A stretch of 14,398 nucleotides of DNA, from contig JASGFT010000127.1 of assembly GCA_047605425.1 (NCBI GenBank), positions 1 to 14,398 on the forward strand. Reading direction: 5' to 3'. The stretch comes from JAKPAM01 sp047605425. GTDB lineage: Bacteria > Pseudomonadota > Gammaproteobacteria > Burkholderiales > Burkholderiaceae_E. The translations under genes and the position numbers were made by a program. A model generated the notes under the pieces. The model had not been told where the DNA came from. It made no database searches and saw only the letters and a program-made list of their open reading frames with translations. Position 1 is the first letter of the stretch, and each line of letters starts with the position of its first letter. Shown piece after piece: positions 7,422 to 14,398 of the stretch.

Positions 7422-8870
7422 CTACTGCTCGATCCCGAGCGCCGCCGCCAGTTGCGGGTACACCATTCCGTCCACCATCTCGCGCGTGGCATCGCTGTAC
7501 GGCGGCGTGCTGAGCTCCAGGATGCCGCCGGCACGGCGTTCGTAGAAGCCACGGGGATTGGAGAACTCGCGGAAGCCCTCCTCGCCGTGGTGACGCCCCA
7601 TGCCGCTGGCGCCCACGCCGCCGAAACCCATCGATGCCTGCGCCGCCTGCAAGGCCGCGGCGTTGAAGCACACGCCGCCCGAACGCGTGCGCGTCGTGAT
7701 GGCCTGGCGCAGCGCCGGATCGTCGGTGAACGCGTAGATGGCCAGCGGCAGGTCGCCGCGCTGGATGCGCGCGATCAGGTCGTCGATGTCCTTGTAGGCC
7801 AGGATCGGCAGGATCGGACCGAAGATCTCTTCGTTGACCACCCGCGCGTCGTCGCCCGGGTTCACGATCAGGTAGAAAGGCATGTCGCGTTGTGCCGGAT
7901 CCATGTCGCCGCCGATGCGGATGACCTGAGCGCCGCGAGCCCGGGCGTCCTCGACCAGGTCGTTCAGGCGCGCGAGGTGACGCTCGCTGATGATGCCGCA
8001 GGCGGAACCGGCGCCGTTGTCGTGCGCGAAGCCTTGCCGCATGACGTCGGCCAGCGCGGCGACGAAGCTGTCCAACCCGTTCTCGGGCACCAGCAGATGG
8101 TCGACCGTGACGCACATCTGACCGCGCTTGACGGCCTTGATGCCGGCGATGACGGAAAGCGTCTGCGGGTCGGTAAGCTTATCGGGGCCGACGACGGTGG
8201 GATTGCGGCCTCCCAGCTCCAGCGTGACCGGCACCAGGTTCTGCGCGCAGGCCTTCATCACCTCGCGGCCGATGGCGGTACCGCCGGTGAAGACCAGGTG
8301 GTCCCAGGGCAGGCTGGCGCAGTGCCGGGCCAGGTCCAGGCCGCCGTTGACCACGGCGACCTCGTCCTCGGCGAAGCTGTCCGCGAACATCTCCTGCATC
8401 AGCGCGCCGCAGTGAGGGTTGAGTTCCGAGGGTTTGATGATCGCGCGGTTACCGGCGCCCAGCATGTCGATGACCGGGCCGATCCCCACGTCGAACGGAA
8501 AGTTCCAGGCCACCATGTTGCAGATCACGCCCTTGGGGCTGTGCTGCACGTAGGCGACCGACTCGCCCTGCTGGGCCGCGTCCACGAACTTGGGCACCGG
8601 TTGCATCCAGGCGCGCACGTTCTCGCAGTTGAAGCGCACGCGCTCGAACATCGACAGGATCTCGATCATGTCCGACGCCAGGGCCGAGTGACTGCCGAAG
8701 TCGGCCGCCATGGCCTCCTGGATGCGGCGGCGGTTCTTCAGCATCATCGGCGCCACGCGCGACATGCGTTCGATGCGGGCCTCGGCGCTGGGAAACATGT
8801 CGTTCGCGAAAGCCGCCTTCTGCAACGAGAAGATGCGGTCCAGGCGCTGGATGGGGGTCTCGACGGTCAT
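7422..8870 (-). CDS. calB: Coniferyl aldehyde dehydrogenase (NAD(P)-dependent aldehyde dehydrogenase)
   Basis: This gene encodes 482 residues, normal for this group. The start at 8870 (MTVETPIQRLDRIFSLQKAA) is chosen because AAAGGAGA lies just upstream with six bases between GGAG and ATG; a 14-residue extension is possible but has no such site. The aldehyde dehydrogenase fold is complete: Asn123 in AWNFP, the cofactor segment FTGGTAIGREV, Glu218 in LELGG, catalytic Cys253 in GQMCVTVDH, and EEIFGPILP (347-355). The GQxC context and absence of an extended C-terminus fit the CalB-like coniferyl aldehyde dehydrogenase subfamily, which oxidises coniferaldehyde to ferulate in lignin-monomer breakdown; a role on other aromatic or aliphatic aldehydes is possible. 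Composition matches the host chromosome. It is transcribed away from the second groEL fragment and appears monocistronic. Confidence 0.9.
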   Translation of the reverse strand: MTVETPIQRLDRIFSLQKAAFANDMFPSAEARIERMSRVAPMMLKNRRRIQEAMAADFGSHSALASDMIEILSMFERVRFNCENVRAWMQPVPKFVDAAQQGESVAYVQHSPKGVICNMVAWNFPFDVGIGPVIDMLGAGNRAIIKPSELNPHCGALMQEMFADSFAEDEVAVVNGGLDLARHCASLPWDHLVFTGGTAIGREVMKACAQNLVPVTLELGGRNPTVVGPDKLTDPQTLSVIAGIKAVKRGQMCVTVDHLLVPENGLDSFVAALADVMRQGFAHDNGAGSACGIISERHLARLNDLVEDARARGAQVIRIGGDMDPAQRDMPFYLIVNPGDDARVVNEEIFGPILPILAYKDIDDLIARIQRGDLPLAIYAFTDDPALRQAITTRTRSGGVCFNAAALQAAQASMGFGGVGASGMGRHHGEEGFREFSNPRGFYERRAGGILELSTPPYSDATREMVDGMVYPQLAAALGIEQ

Positions 8871-9017
8871 GGCTGTCTCCTTTGGTTTGTTGTCGCCAGA
8901 GTGTAAGGCCATGGGATGGCACGGCGCGCCGTTCGGCCGCTGTCAGACGGCTGAGTAGCCCTGATTCACGATGCTTGGCACCGCATGGCCGAGCACGCCA
9001 TTCTGCTGGGTCCCCCG

Positions 9018-9422
9018 CGCGCGGCTGTCGAAGAAGGCATCGTGGCCGGCGGTGGCGTCGCGCTGCTGCGCGCCCGCTCGCAAATCAACGTCAAGGGCGG
9101 CAACAGCGACCAGGACGCCGGCGTTCGCTTCGTGCTGCGCGCGATCGAAGAGCCGCTGCGCCAGATCGTCGCCAACGCCGGCGACGAGCCGAGCGTCGTC
9201 GTCGCCAAGGTGCTGGAAGGCAAAGGCAACTTCGGCTACAACGCCGCCGACGGCACCTATGGCGACCTGGTCGCCGCCGGTGTCGTGGATCCGACCAAGG
9301 TCACCCGCACCGCGCTGCTGAACGCCTCGTCGATCGCCGGCCTGATGCTGACGACCGACGCGCTGGTCGCCGAGCAACCCGACGACAAGCCGGCCGGCGG
9401 CATGGGCGGGATGGATATGTAA
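9018..9422 (+). pseudogene. groEL: Second groEL 3' end (135 codons, 5' part missing)
   Basis: The bases align with 643-1083 of the first groEL. I count eight substitutions, all in the 5' half; about 210 bases before the Gly-Met tail are identical. Two substitutions change residues (Asp to Gly in VKGGNSDQ, Ile to Phe in GVRFVLRA). The tail lacks 12 residues of the repeated MGG region (36 bases). The fragment begins just after the position of catalytic Asp398, so the apical domain, both intermediate-domain segments and the first equatorial segment are missing. The frame is open back to an ATG at 8985, giving a hypothetical 145-residue hybrid with no ribosome site, so I regard it as non-functional. 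Its 3' UTR is related to but clearly diverged from that of the first copy. Confidence 0.92.
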
Positions 9423-9434
9423 ACCCTGGTCTGT

Positions 9435-9472
9435 CCTTCACCACGGTGGCTGAAATGGTGCCGCGGTGAAGG
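9435..9472 (+). other. Stem-loop after the second groEL 3' end
   Basis: CCTTCACC (9435-9442) pairs with GGTGAAGG (9465-9472); after one A-C mismatch the stem continues 9444-9448 with 9459-9463. It aligns with the stem-loop at 1097-1132. The C1098-G1131 pair there is T9437-A9470 here, and several inner pairs swap between Watson-Crick and G-U, so pairing is kept while bases change. Confidence 0.65.
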
Positions 9473-9474
9473 GC

Positions 9475-9497
9475 GGCTTTACCCCCTTCGGGGAGCC
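9475..9497. terminator. Terminator-like hairpin between convergent genes
   Basis: GGCT (9475-9478) pairs with AGCC (9494-9497) and CCCC (9482-9485) with GGGG (9490-9493), with a TTA bulge between them. It occupies the place of the groEL terminator at 1148-1174 but has no T-run, so on the plus strand it is probably weak. It lies between the groEL fragment and the converging lipoprotein gene. Confidence 0.4.
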
Positions 9498-9531
9498 AAT
9501 CTATCTTGACTACAAGGACGAACATCAAGAA

Positions 9532-11157
9532 TTAGCTCGGGTGTAAGCAAGACTCCTTAAAAGTGAGATCTTCGCTTCCGGAACGAACTTCCTTGAACAA
9601 CGGTCGCTGGGGATCGCTGCTGGTCCAGAACGACGGACGCCAAAAGCAGTAGTCGTCAAATGCGCCATGCGTCTGCGGACCGCTATCTCCGCTCCTATCG
9701 ATTGCGAACCGCTTGAGCGTGACTCGGCTACGAATATTGACCGATTCGTCTTTCCATTCCGGTTCGGAGCCGCCGTTCACCACCTTCATGCGCGCAAGAT
9801 AGTTTGCTGGAAATAGATCGTCTGCCACACGCACGACGTTCCACCATTTTCCAACCACGCGATCCCTAAACGAATTGATCGTTCCTATGGAATCATCTAT
9901 CCAAATCAGTAGACTTCCGCGCGGAGCGGAGTCCCAGTACGAGCGTTCTGCGATCTCGTTATAAGGATCCAAACTAAGATTGTAGAATCGGGCTAATCTG
10001 TTGTGCGCCAGCCATGGAGTCAAGACACTTTCCACGTCCTTGACTCTCGCTGCGGCCCCCATGAAGACAATATTTTCGGCTCTCAAGGTCGGGTGGCGAC
10101 TGAGCAAATTCAAGACGACTATAGCTCCCATGCTGTGTCCGATGATCGTCACAGGGATTGCCTTCGTTTCCTGGTTCGACTGCCATTCGCGAAGAAATAT
10201 CGTGGCAGCAGTATCGCTCGGGTGGACCCCAATCCGCTTCAGATCCTCAGGCATCCATTCGACAGGGGTAGGGAGCCCTTGATACGCCGAAGTCTTGGTA
10301 AGAACCAAGTCGCTTTGCCGAAGCATGGCGTCCCACGCCCCTGGTCCTAGCCCATCCCGGAAAGGCGTCGCCATCCAACCAAGAGGATTGAGGATGGAAG
10401 GCAGGTAGGTGCTTCCTACACCTCGGTCGGATGGGGGCGAAACGATCCCAATTTTTCCCTCCATCTCCAGCAAGCCCAGGCGAGCATTGACGTCGCGCTC
10501 CTCTCGGGTTTGATCAGCGACGGAGACCGACAGCATGTTGCTGATCTGTCGGTAGAACGATCCGGGGAATCTGACGATCGACCGAGCGATGTCTTCCATG
10601 AAGGTGAATGCGCCGATAACCGTTCGTACACCGACGTTTCGTTCCCTACCACGATCGTTCTCAGACAAATGATGCCAGTAAGAACGTGCGAATCCAGAGG
10701 GCCAACCGATCAAGAAAGGGTAGCGATCATCTGACAGCATGTATCGGGGAAGTAGCCGAGCGCGTTCGACAACTCCATTGAACGTATTCAGCCCTCCATG
10801 GATATGAAAGACTGGCTCTAGTTTCGGATTCTGCTTTCGCTTCGACAGAAAGAAATGAATCATGGCCCGCACATATTGAAGCTCGCTGATCTGCTCCATG
10901 TATCGGTCACGCGCCTTCTCGCATTGCTCCTTCTTCTCATCACTCGTCACAGTCGAGCAGATACTAGCTTTATCAGAAGAGGGAGCGAGCTTCGCTCGCG
11001 TGTCGGGGTCGATAAGATCCCCCTCGGCGTCGATGTAGAGCAAGTGACGCGCGGGCTCAGTTTGCGGAAGCCCGGTGAGGTCTGGGCGGGAGATGGTTGT
11101 GCAGCCGGACGCGAGCCACAGAACCGCAAGGAATGCGGCTACTCTTGAACCGATCAT
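9532..11157 (-). CDS. Lipoprotein of the alpha/beta hydrolase fold (putative esterase/lipase)
   Basis: This gene encodes 541 residues. The start at 11157 has AAAGGAAA upstream at good spacing. The N-terminus MIGSRVAAFLAVLWLASGCT is a lipoprotein signal with the lipobox LASGC, so Cys19 should be lipidated after cleavage and the protein anchored in the envelope. Residues 118-122 (HIHGG) resemble an oxyanion-hole strand, residues 340-344 (GHSMG) form the nucleophile elbow with Ser342, and His497 (THGAFDD) is a candidate catalytic His; the acid is unclear. The middle (about 155-300) is an insertion with no motif I recognise. The substrate is unknown: lipid, ester or peptide-like bonds are all possible. 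Its composition is less GC-rich than that of the groEL and dehydrogenase genes, which hints at acquisition. It stands alone and converges on the groEL fragment. Confidence 0.82.
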   Translation of the reverse strand: MIGSRVAAFLAVLWLASGCTTISRPDLTGLPQTEPARHLLYIDAEGDLIDPDTRAKLAPSSDKASICSTVTSDEKKEQCEKARDRYMEQISELQYVRAMIHFFLSKRKQNPKLEPVFHIHGGLNTFNGVVERARLLPRYMLSDDRYPFLIGWPSGFARSYWHHLSENDRGRERNVGVRTVIGAFTFMEDIARSIVRFPGSFYRQISNMLSVSVADQTREERDVNARLGLLEMEGKIGIVSPPSDRGVGSTYLPSILNPLGWMATPFRDGLGPGAWDAMLRQSDLVLTKTSAYQGLPTPVEWMPEDLKRIGVHPSDTAATIFLREWQSNQETKAIPVTIIGHSMGAIVVLNLLSRHPTLRAENIVFMGAAARVKDVESVLTPWLAHNRLARFYNLSLDPYNEIAERSYWDSAPRGSLLIWIDDSIGTINSFRDRVVGKWWNVVRVADDLFPANYLARMKVVNGGSEPEWKDESVNIRSRVTLKRFAIDRSGDSGPQTHGAFDDYCFWRPSFWTSSDPQRPLFKEVRSGSEDLTFKESCLHPS

Positions 11158-11480
11158 GGTCGATTTCCTTTGATTTTAATAGCCAATTTCCCATGCCATA
11201 TATTTACCTAACAATTAAAATCTTGTAATACCGAAAATTGACGAAGACGAAGATGTGCGAATGCGTGTAGTGGCCCAAAGATTTTTGCAGAAATCGCCAG
11301 CCGCCCCGCTCGGCATGACTGTTACGTTCTGGCGGACAGGCACCCGGCGAGTCAACAGCGGCAACGGCACGTCGGCAGACGATGCTGCGATGGGCATCGA
11401 CAACGGCAGCATCCAGGTATGCACGTCCTTACAGTTTCGAAGCGATAGCGACCATCCCGCCCCCATGCGCCGCACGACCA
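11158..11480. other. Divergent intergenic region upstream of the lipoprotein gene
   Basis: Bases 11158-11250 are AT-rich and should carry the minus-strand promoter of the lipoprotein gene. From about 11260 the sequence is GC-rich and open on both strands. A minus-strand frame (11215-11481, 88 codons) has a mildly GC-rich third position but no recognisable domain, and its 3' end runs into the AT-rich part. I do not call a gene here; it may be a remnant. Confidence 0.4.
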
Positions 11481-11511
11481 TTGGCGCGCCGCGGCTCTCA
11501 CCCTCTATAAT
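11481..11511 (+). promoter_or_regulatory. Sigma-70 promoter of the iron-uptake block
   Basis: A perfect -10 box TATAAT (11506-11511) is preceded by TTGGCG (11481-11486, four of six matches) with a 19-base spacer. It lies about 150 bases before the siderophore-receptor remnant and directly next to a Fur-box-like site. Confidence 0.55.
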
Positions 11512-11512
11512 C

Positions 11513-11531
11513 AGGAATGATTCTCACTCTC
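11513..11531 (+). promoter_or_regulatory. Fur-box-like operator
   Basis: AATGATTCTCACTCTC (11516-11531) matches 12 of 16 positions of AATGATAATCATTATC, the last 16 bases of the 19-base Fur consensus; the first three positions do not match. It starts directly after the -10 box and would cover the transcription start. Its place before a TonB-receptor gene and a PepSY gene makes Fur control by iron the likely reading. Confidence 0.55.
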
Positions 11532-11661
11532 GATATTAATTTCGGGAGCCGCCACAGAATCACGATCGCGCCGGACGCGCCTCCATGGCCGTTCCAGAAC
11601 GAACGGTAACGAAGGCGTGCCCGATCGGTTTTCAGGGCGGCGCCCAGCCCACGGACCCCCT

Positions 11662-12463
11662 ATGCACGCCTTCGCGCCATTCGTCGCGTTCTCCGAACAC
11701 CACCGCGCACGCCACTACCTGATCACCGTCGCCCTCCTCGCTGGAGTCAGCCCCGCCGTCTGGGCACAAACCGCGTCCTCGGCCAACCCGGCCACCGCCG
11801 ATGACTCGACCACCACGAATCGCCCGTCCCCTTCGCTGGGCGACGTGACGATCCGTGCTCGGGCCGTACGCCCAGGCGACCACCCGCCCCCTACACCGGC
11901 GGCCAGGTCGCGCGCGGCGGCCGCCTGGGCCTGCTCGGCGACACCGACGTGATGAAGACGCCGTTCAGCCAGACCAGCTACACCGTGCAACTGATCGAGA
12001 ATCAGCAGGCGGCGACCATCGGCGACGTGCCGGACAACGCTCCATCGGTGCGGCGCTCGGTGCCGTCGTACAACATCGGCACCAGCTCGCTGCTCAACAC
12101 GCGACCCGACAATCGCGCGCGCTCTGGGGCCGGGACTGGGCGGCAGTTTCCAGACCGGCGCCATCCAGCACACGCCGTCGGTCAGCGGCACGCGACAGAC
12201 CGCCGAAAACCGGCAGGAATTCGTCTAGACGTTCGGCACGACCAACATCTACGATCCGCCACCGATCGCGAACCGGCCGGCGCAGGCCGGCGATCCGCCG
12301 AAGACCTCGGAATCGACGCTGACCGGCCTGAGCCCGGCCGATACCCTGAGCATGCGTGCGTAACGCGGCCGACAGACGCTATCGGGAAGGCGTATACATG
12401 TCCAGCTACGTCTCGCCAGGCGCGCCGCGCACCTTCCTGTTTTCGGCTTCCATGGATTTCTGA
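11662..12463 (+). pseudogene. TonB-dependent siderophore receptor, frameshifted and internally deleted
   Basis: A signal peptide (HYLITVALLAGVSPAVWAQ) is followed by the start of a plug domain (LGDVTIRARA). The frame breaks near 11885-11892, where one C is missing from a C-run, and resumes as YTGGQVARGGRLGLLGDTDV, MKTPFSQTSYTVQLIENQQA and GDVPDNAPSVRRSVPSYNIG, a typical receptor plug. After about 12110 the frame changes again to barrel sequence (LGGSFQTGAIQHTPSVSGTR ... TNIYDPPPIANRPAQAGDPP ... LTGLSPADTLSM) with an in-frame TAG at 12226-12228. The last piece, YREGVYMSSYVSPGAPRTFL then FSASMDF and stop at 12463, is the true receptor C-terminus. Intact receptors have about 700 residues, so most of the barrel is missing. 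The start codon is uncertain; ATG 11662 has no clear ribosome site. Confidence 0.9.
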
Positions 12464-12555
12464 AACACTCGCGGTCGTGCGCTTCGCCGCCATGCCCTGA
12501 CCAAGGGCCGACACGCAAGCCTCGTCCTTCATCAACGGCTCCGAAGACCTTCGCC

Positions 12556-13707
12556 ATGAGTACTGCAAGCAAGACCATCAAGACCTGGGCCTGGGTGCAC
12601 AAGTGGAGCAGCATCGTCTGCACGGTATTCATGCTGCTGCTGTGCGTGACCGGGCTTCCGCTGATCTTCCACCACGAGATCGGGCACCTGCTGGGCACCG
12701 AGGTCGAAGCGCCGGAGATGCCCGCCGGCACGCCCCATTCGGACCTGGACGCGGTGCTGAGCGCGGCCCGCGCCCAGCACCCTGACCGGGTCGTGCAGTT
12801 CGCCTCGAAGGACGAGGACGACGACAATCTGTGGTTCGTCACCCTGACGCCGACGCCCGCGCCGACCGACGACTTCCGCTCGGTGGCGGTGGACGCGCAC
12901 ACGGCCGAGGCACTGCCCACGCCGCGCTTCGACCAGGGCTTCATGTGGATCATGTTCAAGCTGCACGTCGACCTGTTCGCGGGGCTGGCGGGCAAGCTGT
13001 TCCTGGGGCTGATGGGCCTGCTGCTGCTGGTGGCCGTCGTCAGCGGCGTGGTGCTGTACTCGCCGTTCATGCGCAAGCTGGACTTCGGCACCGTGCGGCG
13101 CGACCGGCGTCCGCGCCTGAAGTGGCTGGACCTGCACAACCTGCTGGGCATCGTCACGCTGGTCTGGCTGTTCGTCGTGGGCGCCACCGGCATGATCAAC
13201 ACCTGGGCCGACCTGCTGATCAAGTACTGGCAATACACGCACGTCAGCACGCTGCTGGCCCCTTACCAGGGCCAGCCCCTGGTGCCCGATGCCGAGCGCG
13301 CGTCGATGCAGCGTTCGCTGGAAGCGGCGATGACGGCGGCGCCGCAGACCAAGCTCGCCTTCATCGCCTTTCCGGGCACGGCCTTCTCGAGCCCGCACCA
13401 CGCCACGTTCTTCTTCAGGGGCAACGAACCGTTCACCTCGAAGCTGCTGCAACCGGTGCTGGTCGACGCCAAGACCGCCGAGGTGACGGCCGCGCCCAAG
13501 CTGCCGTGGTACCTGACCGCGCTGCTGGTGTCGCAGCCGCTGCACTTCGGCGACTACGGCGGCATGCCGATGCAGATCATCTGGGCATTGCTGGACATCG
13601 CCACGATCATCGTGCTGGGCAGCGGACTTTATCTATGGCTCAAGAAAGGCAACCCGGCGCATGCGCACAAACCACGCGCGATCGCGCAGCAAGGGAGCAC
13701 GCCATGA
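12556..13707 (+). CDS. PepSY-associated inner-membrane protein (iron/siderophore-linked)
   Basis: This gene encodes 383 residues. Four membrane helices are visible at about 17-39, 145-168, 195-217 and 340-362, with two extracytoplasmic stretches (about 40-144 and 218-339) that hold the PepSY-like parts. Conserved-looking His residues lie at helix ends: His15 (WVHKW), His39/40 (IFHHEIGH), His137 (KLHVDLFAG), His194 (LDLHNLLG) and His330 (QPLHFGDYGG); such pairs often bind haem in this family, which includes the PiuB/FoxB-type proteins thought to help reduce ferric siderophores at the inner membrane. It follows the broken receptor by 92 bases and overlaps the next gene by four bases (ATGA). The ribosome site before ATG 12556 is weak. 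The gene is intact, with host-like composition, and probably depended on the Fur-type promoter upstream. Confidence 0.88.
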   Translation: MSTASKTIKTWAWVHKWSSIVCTVFMLLLCVTGLPLIFHHEIGHLLGTEVEAPEMPAGTPHSDLDAVLSAARAQHPDRVVQFASKDEDDDNLWFVTLTPTPAPTDDFRSVAVDAHTAEALPTPRFDQGFMWIMFKLHVDLFAGLAGKLFLGLMGLLLLVAVVSGVVLYSPFMRKLDFGTVRRDRRPRLKWLDLHNLLGIVTLVWLFVVGATGMINTWADLLIKYWQYTHVSTLLAPYQGQPLVPDAERASMQRSLEAAMTAAPQTKLAFIAFPGTAFSSPHHATFFFRGNEPFTSKLLQPVLVDAKTAEVTAAPKLPWYLTALLVSQPLHFGDYGGMPMQIIWALLDIATIIVLGSGLYLWLKKGNPAHAHKPRAIAQQGSTP

Positions 13708-13976
13708 GCAGTGCCCGTCCACGCCAAGGCTCGCTTGGTGCCGGCCGCCCCGGCGGCGATGCGCAGACCGCGTCGGCACGGCGTGACCCGGCGACGCATA
13801 GGACCTTTGGCGCCCTGTGGGGCTGGCCGATCGCGTTGGGCGTGCTCACCGCCGTCGGCCTGGTGTCCGCGCTGTTCAGCGACGGCGGCTTCGGCGATCT
13901 GCTGGCCTGGGTGACGCTGGGCATACCGGTGGCGGTCTGCGTCTGGTATGGCTGGATGCGCCGCAATCCGCGCTAA
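13704..13976 (+). CDS. Small membrane protein coupled to the PepSY gene
   Basis: This gene encodes 90 residues. ATG 13704 overlaps the PepSY stop codon (ATGA) and is preceded by AAGGGAG (13691-13697) at six bases, so the two are translated together. A basic, unstructured N-terminus (about 1-34) is followed by two hydrophobic segments at about 39-58 and 66-84, ending WYGWMRRNPR. The basic ends suggest both termini are cytoplasmic. I do not recognise a named family. Small two-helix proteins are commonly found next to PepSY proteins in iron loci, so a helper or subunit role is plausible. Confidence 0.8.
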   Translation: MSSARPRQGSLGAGRPGGDAQTASARRDPATHRTFGALWGWPIALGVLTAVGLVSALFSDGGFGDLLAWVTLGIPVAVCVWYGWMRRNPR

Positions 13977-14105
13977 GTCGGGCTCGATCACCGGTGCGCG
14001 CGAACACTTGTGTCCGATTTGGTAGGCGGGGCATGGTCGGCGCCGCGGTGCGCCGGCGGATCTGCGAGAACGGTAGCCAGATCAGATAGCAGGTTTCACC
14101 GCCGA

Positions 14106-14398
14106 TCAGCTCGCCTGCGCGAACACCGCGTCCAGCGTCGACGCATCGAGCACGCGCAAGGCCCAGCGCTCCACGTCGGCAGCAGACCCGCTCTCGACCC
14201 GTGCGATCACAGTTTCAGGCAGATCGCCGAAACGGTGATGGAGTTGGCTGAGCAGCAATTGCCGACGAGCCTCTTCGCGCCCCTCTTTACGGCCTTTCTC
14301 CAGGCCCTCCTCTCGGCCCTCCTTTCGGCCTTCCTCGCGAAAGATCTCCGCCAAGTCCCCACGCTGTTCGGACAGCATCGCGACCTCCTGAATATTGG
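14106..14398 (-). CDS. Rpn-family nuclease / DUF4351-type protein, C-terminal part (continues past right edge)
   Basis: The frame is open from the right edge to a TGA at 14106-14108, giving 96 codons in the window. It begins NIQEVAMLSEQRGDLAEIF, runs into a charged repeat (GRKEGREEGLEKGRKEG) and ends with QLLLSQLHHRFGDLPETVIA then ADVERWALRVLDASTLDAVF, the DUF4351-like end found on Rpn-type PD-(D/E)XK nucleases (recombination-promoting nuclease / putative transposase). The nuclease domain would lie beyond the edge. In the window an ATG at 14378 has a near-perfect Shine-Dalgarno (AGGAGGT), so a 90-residue product could be made alone. I cannot tell whether this is an internal start or the only start. 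Confidence 0.75.
   Translation of the reverse strand, partial: NIQEVAMLSEQRGDLAEIFREEGRKEGREEGLEKGRKEGREEARRQLLLSQLHHRFGDLPETVIARVESGSAADVERWALRVLDASTLDAVFAQAS
14286..14333 (-). repeat. Four 12-bp tandem repeats in the Rpn-like gene
   Basis: Four imperfect 12-base units (14286-14297, 14298-14309, 14310-14321, 14322-14333), each with a GGCC core, encode the repeating EGRK/EGRE/EGLE/KGRK linker. In-frame gain or loss of units would change linker length by four residues each. Confidence 0.7.
14379..14389 (-). promoter_or_regulatory. Strong Shine-Dalgarno before an in-frame ATG in the Rpn-like gene
   Basis: On the minus strand AGGAGGT (14389 to 14383) is followed by CGCG and ATG (14378-14376). 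This is a stronger ribosome site than those of most genes in the window, although the frame is already open upstream (QEVAM), which suggests internal initiation. Confidence 0.6.

Noticed and set aside
7359..8906. A 515-codon plus-strand open frame over the dehydrogenase
   Set aside because: It is the antisense shadow of a GC-rich gene; its translation is rich in His, Arg, Ala and Val without any motif, while the minus strand encodes a full aldehyde dehydrogenase.
8985..9017. MAEHAILLGPP before the groEL fragment, resembling the approach to an IstB Walker A motif
   Set aside because: Only about eleven residues are present and the GxGKT part is missing; too short to call an IS21 remnant despite the IstB scrap elsewhere in the window.
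11215..11481. An 88-codon minus-strand frame upstream of the lipoprotein gene
   Set aside because: There is no recognisable domain or ribosome site, it runs into AT-rich promoter sequence, and the opposite strand is equally open.
12831..13703. Long frame inside the PepSY gene joined to the small membrane protein
   Set aside because: The part before 13704 is an out-of-frame reading of the PepSY gene; ATG 13704 with its own ribosome site starts the real small gene.

Overview
The window looks like a GC-rich proteobacterial chromosome, most likely a betaproteobacterium of the Burkholderiales/Alcaligenaceae type. I infer this from the GroEL sequence, a coniferyl-aldehyde-type dehydrogenase and a Fur/TonB/PepSY iron-uptake block; the genus cannot be fixed from this sequence alone. 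The central part is an accessory region full of gene fragments.

Layout. (1) 1-1174: the 3' two-thirds of groEL, followed by a stem-loop and a good Rho-independent terminator. (2) 1283-2840: an AT-rich promoter with two near-identical direct repeats, then a Fic-family protein fused to an AbiEi-like N-terminal region. (3) 2931-4054: a tandemly duplicated Phd/YefM-PIN (VapC) module; the first copy keeps only the antitoxin, the second is complete. (4) 4153-4460: a third, frameshifted antitoxin scrap and an IS21 IstB C-terminal scrap. (5) About 4540-7031: a strikingly AT-rich islet with an unrecognised 716-residue membrane protein and a tiny signal-peptide ORF that appears cut short. (6) 7361-8870: inverted repeats and an intact minus-strand coniferyl aldehyde dehydrogenase. 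(7) 9018-9497: a second copy of the 3' end of groEL with its own 3' stem-loop. (8) 9532-11157: a minus-strand lipoprotein of the alpha/beta hydrolase type. (9) 11481-13976: a promoter with a Fur-box-like site, a ruined TonB-dependent siderophore receptor, an intact PepSY membrane protein and a small overlapping membrane protein. (10) 14106-14398: the C-terminal part of an Rpn/DUF4351-type gene leaving the right edge on the minus strand.

How the parts relate. The two groEL 3' ends are direct repeats 8,375 bp apart that enclose the Fic gene, the toxin-antitoxin cluster, the AT-rich islet and the dehydrogenase, so this whole block could be lost or moved by homologous recombination. The iron block has lost its outer-membrane receptor but kept the inner-membrane genes. 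The most promising novelties are the AbiEi-like/Fic fusion with its repeat operator, the Cys-rich membrane protein of the AT-rich islet, the possible internal start in the Rpn-like gene, and the groEL duplication whose coding part is almost identical while its 3' UTR has diverged with preserved pairing.
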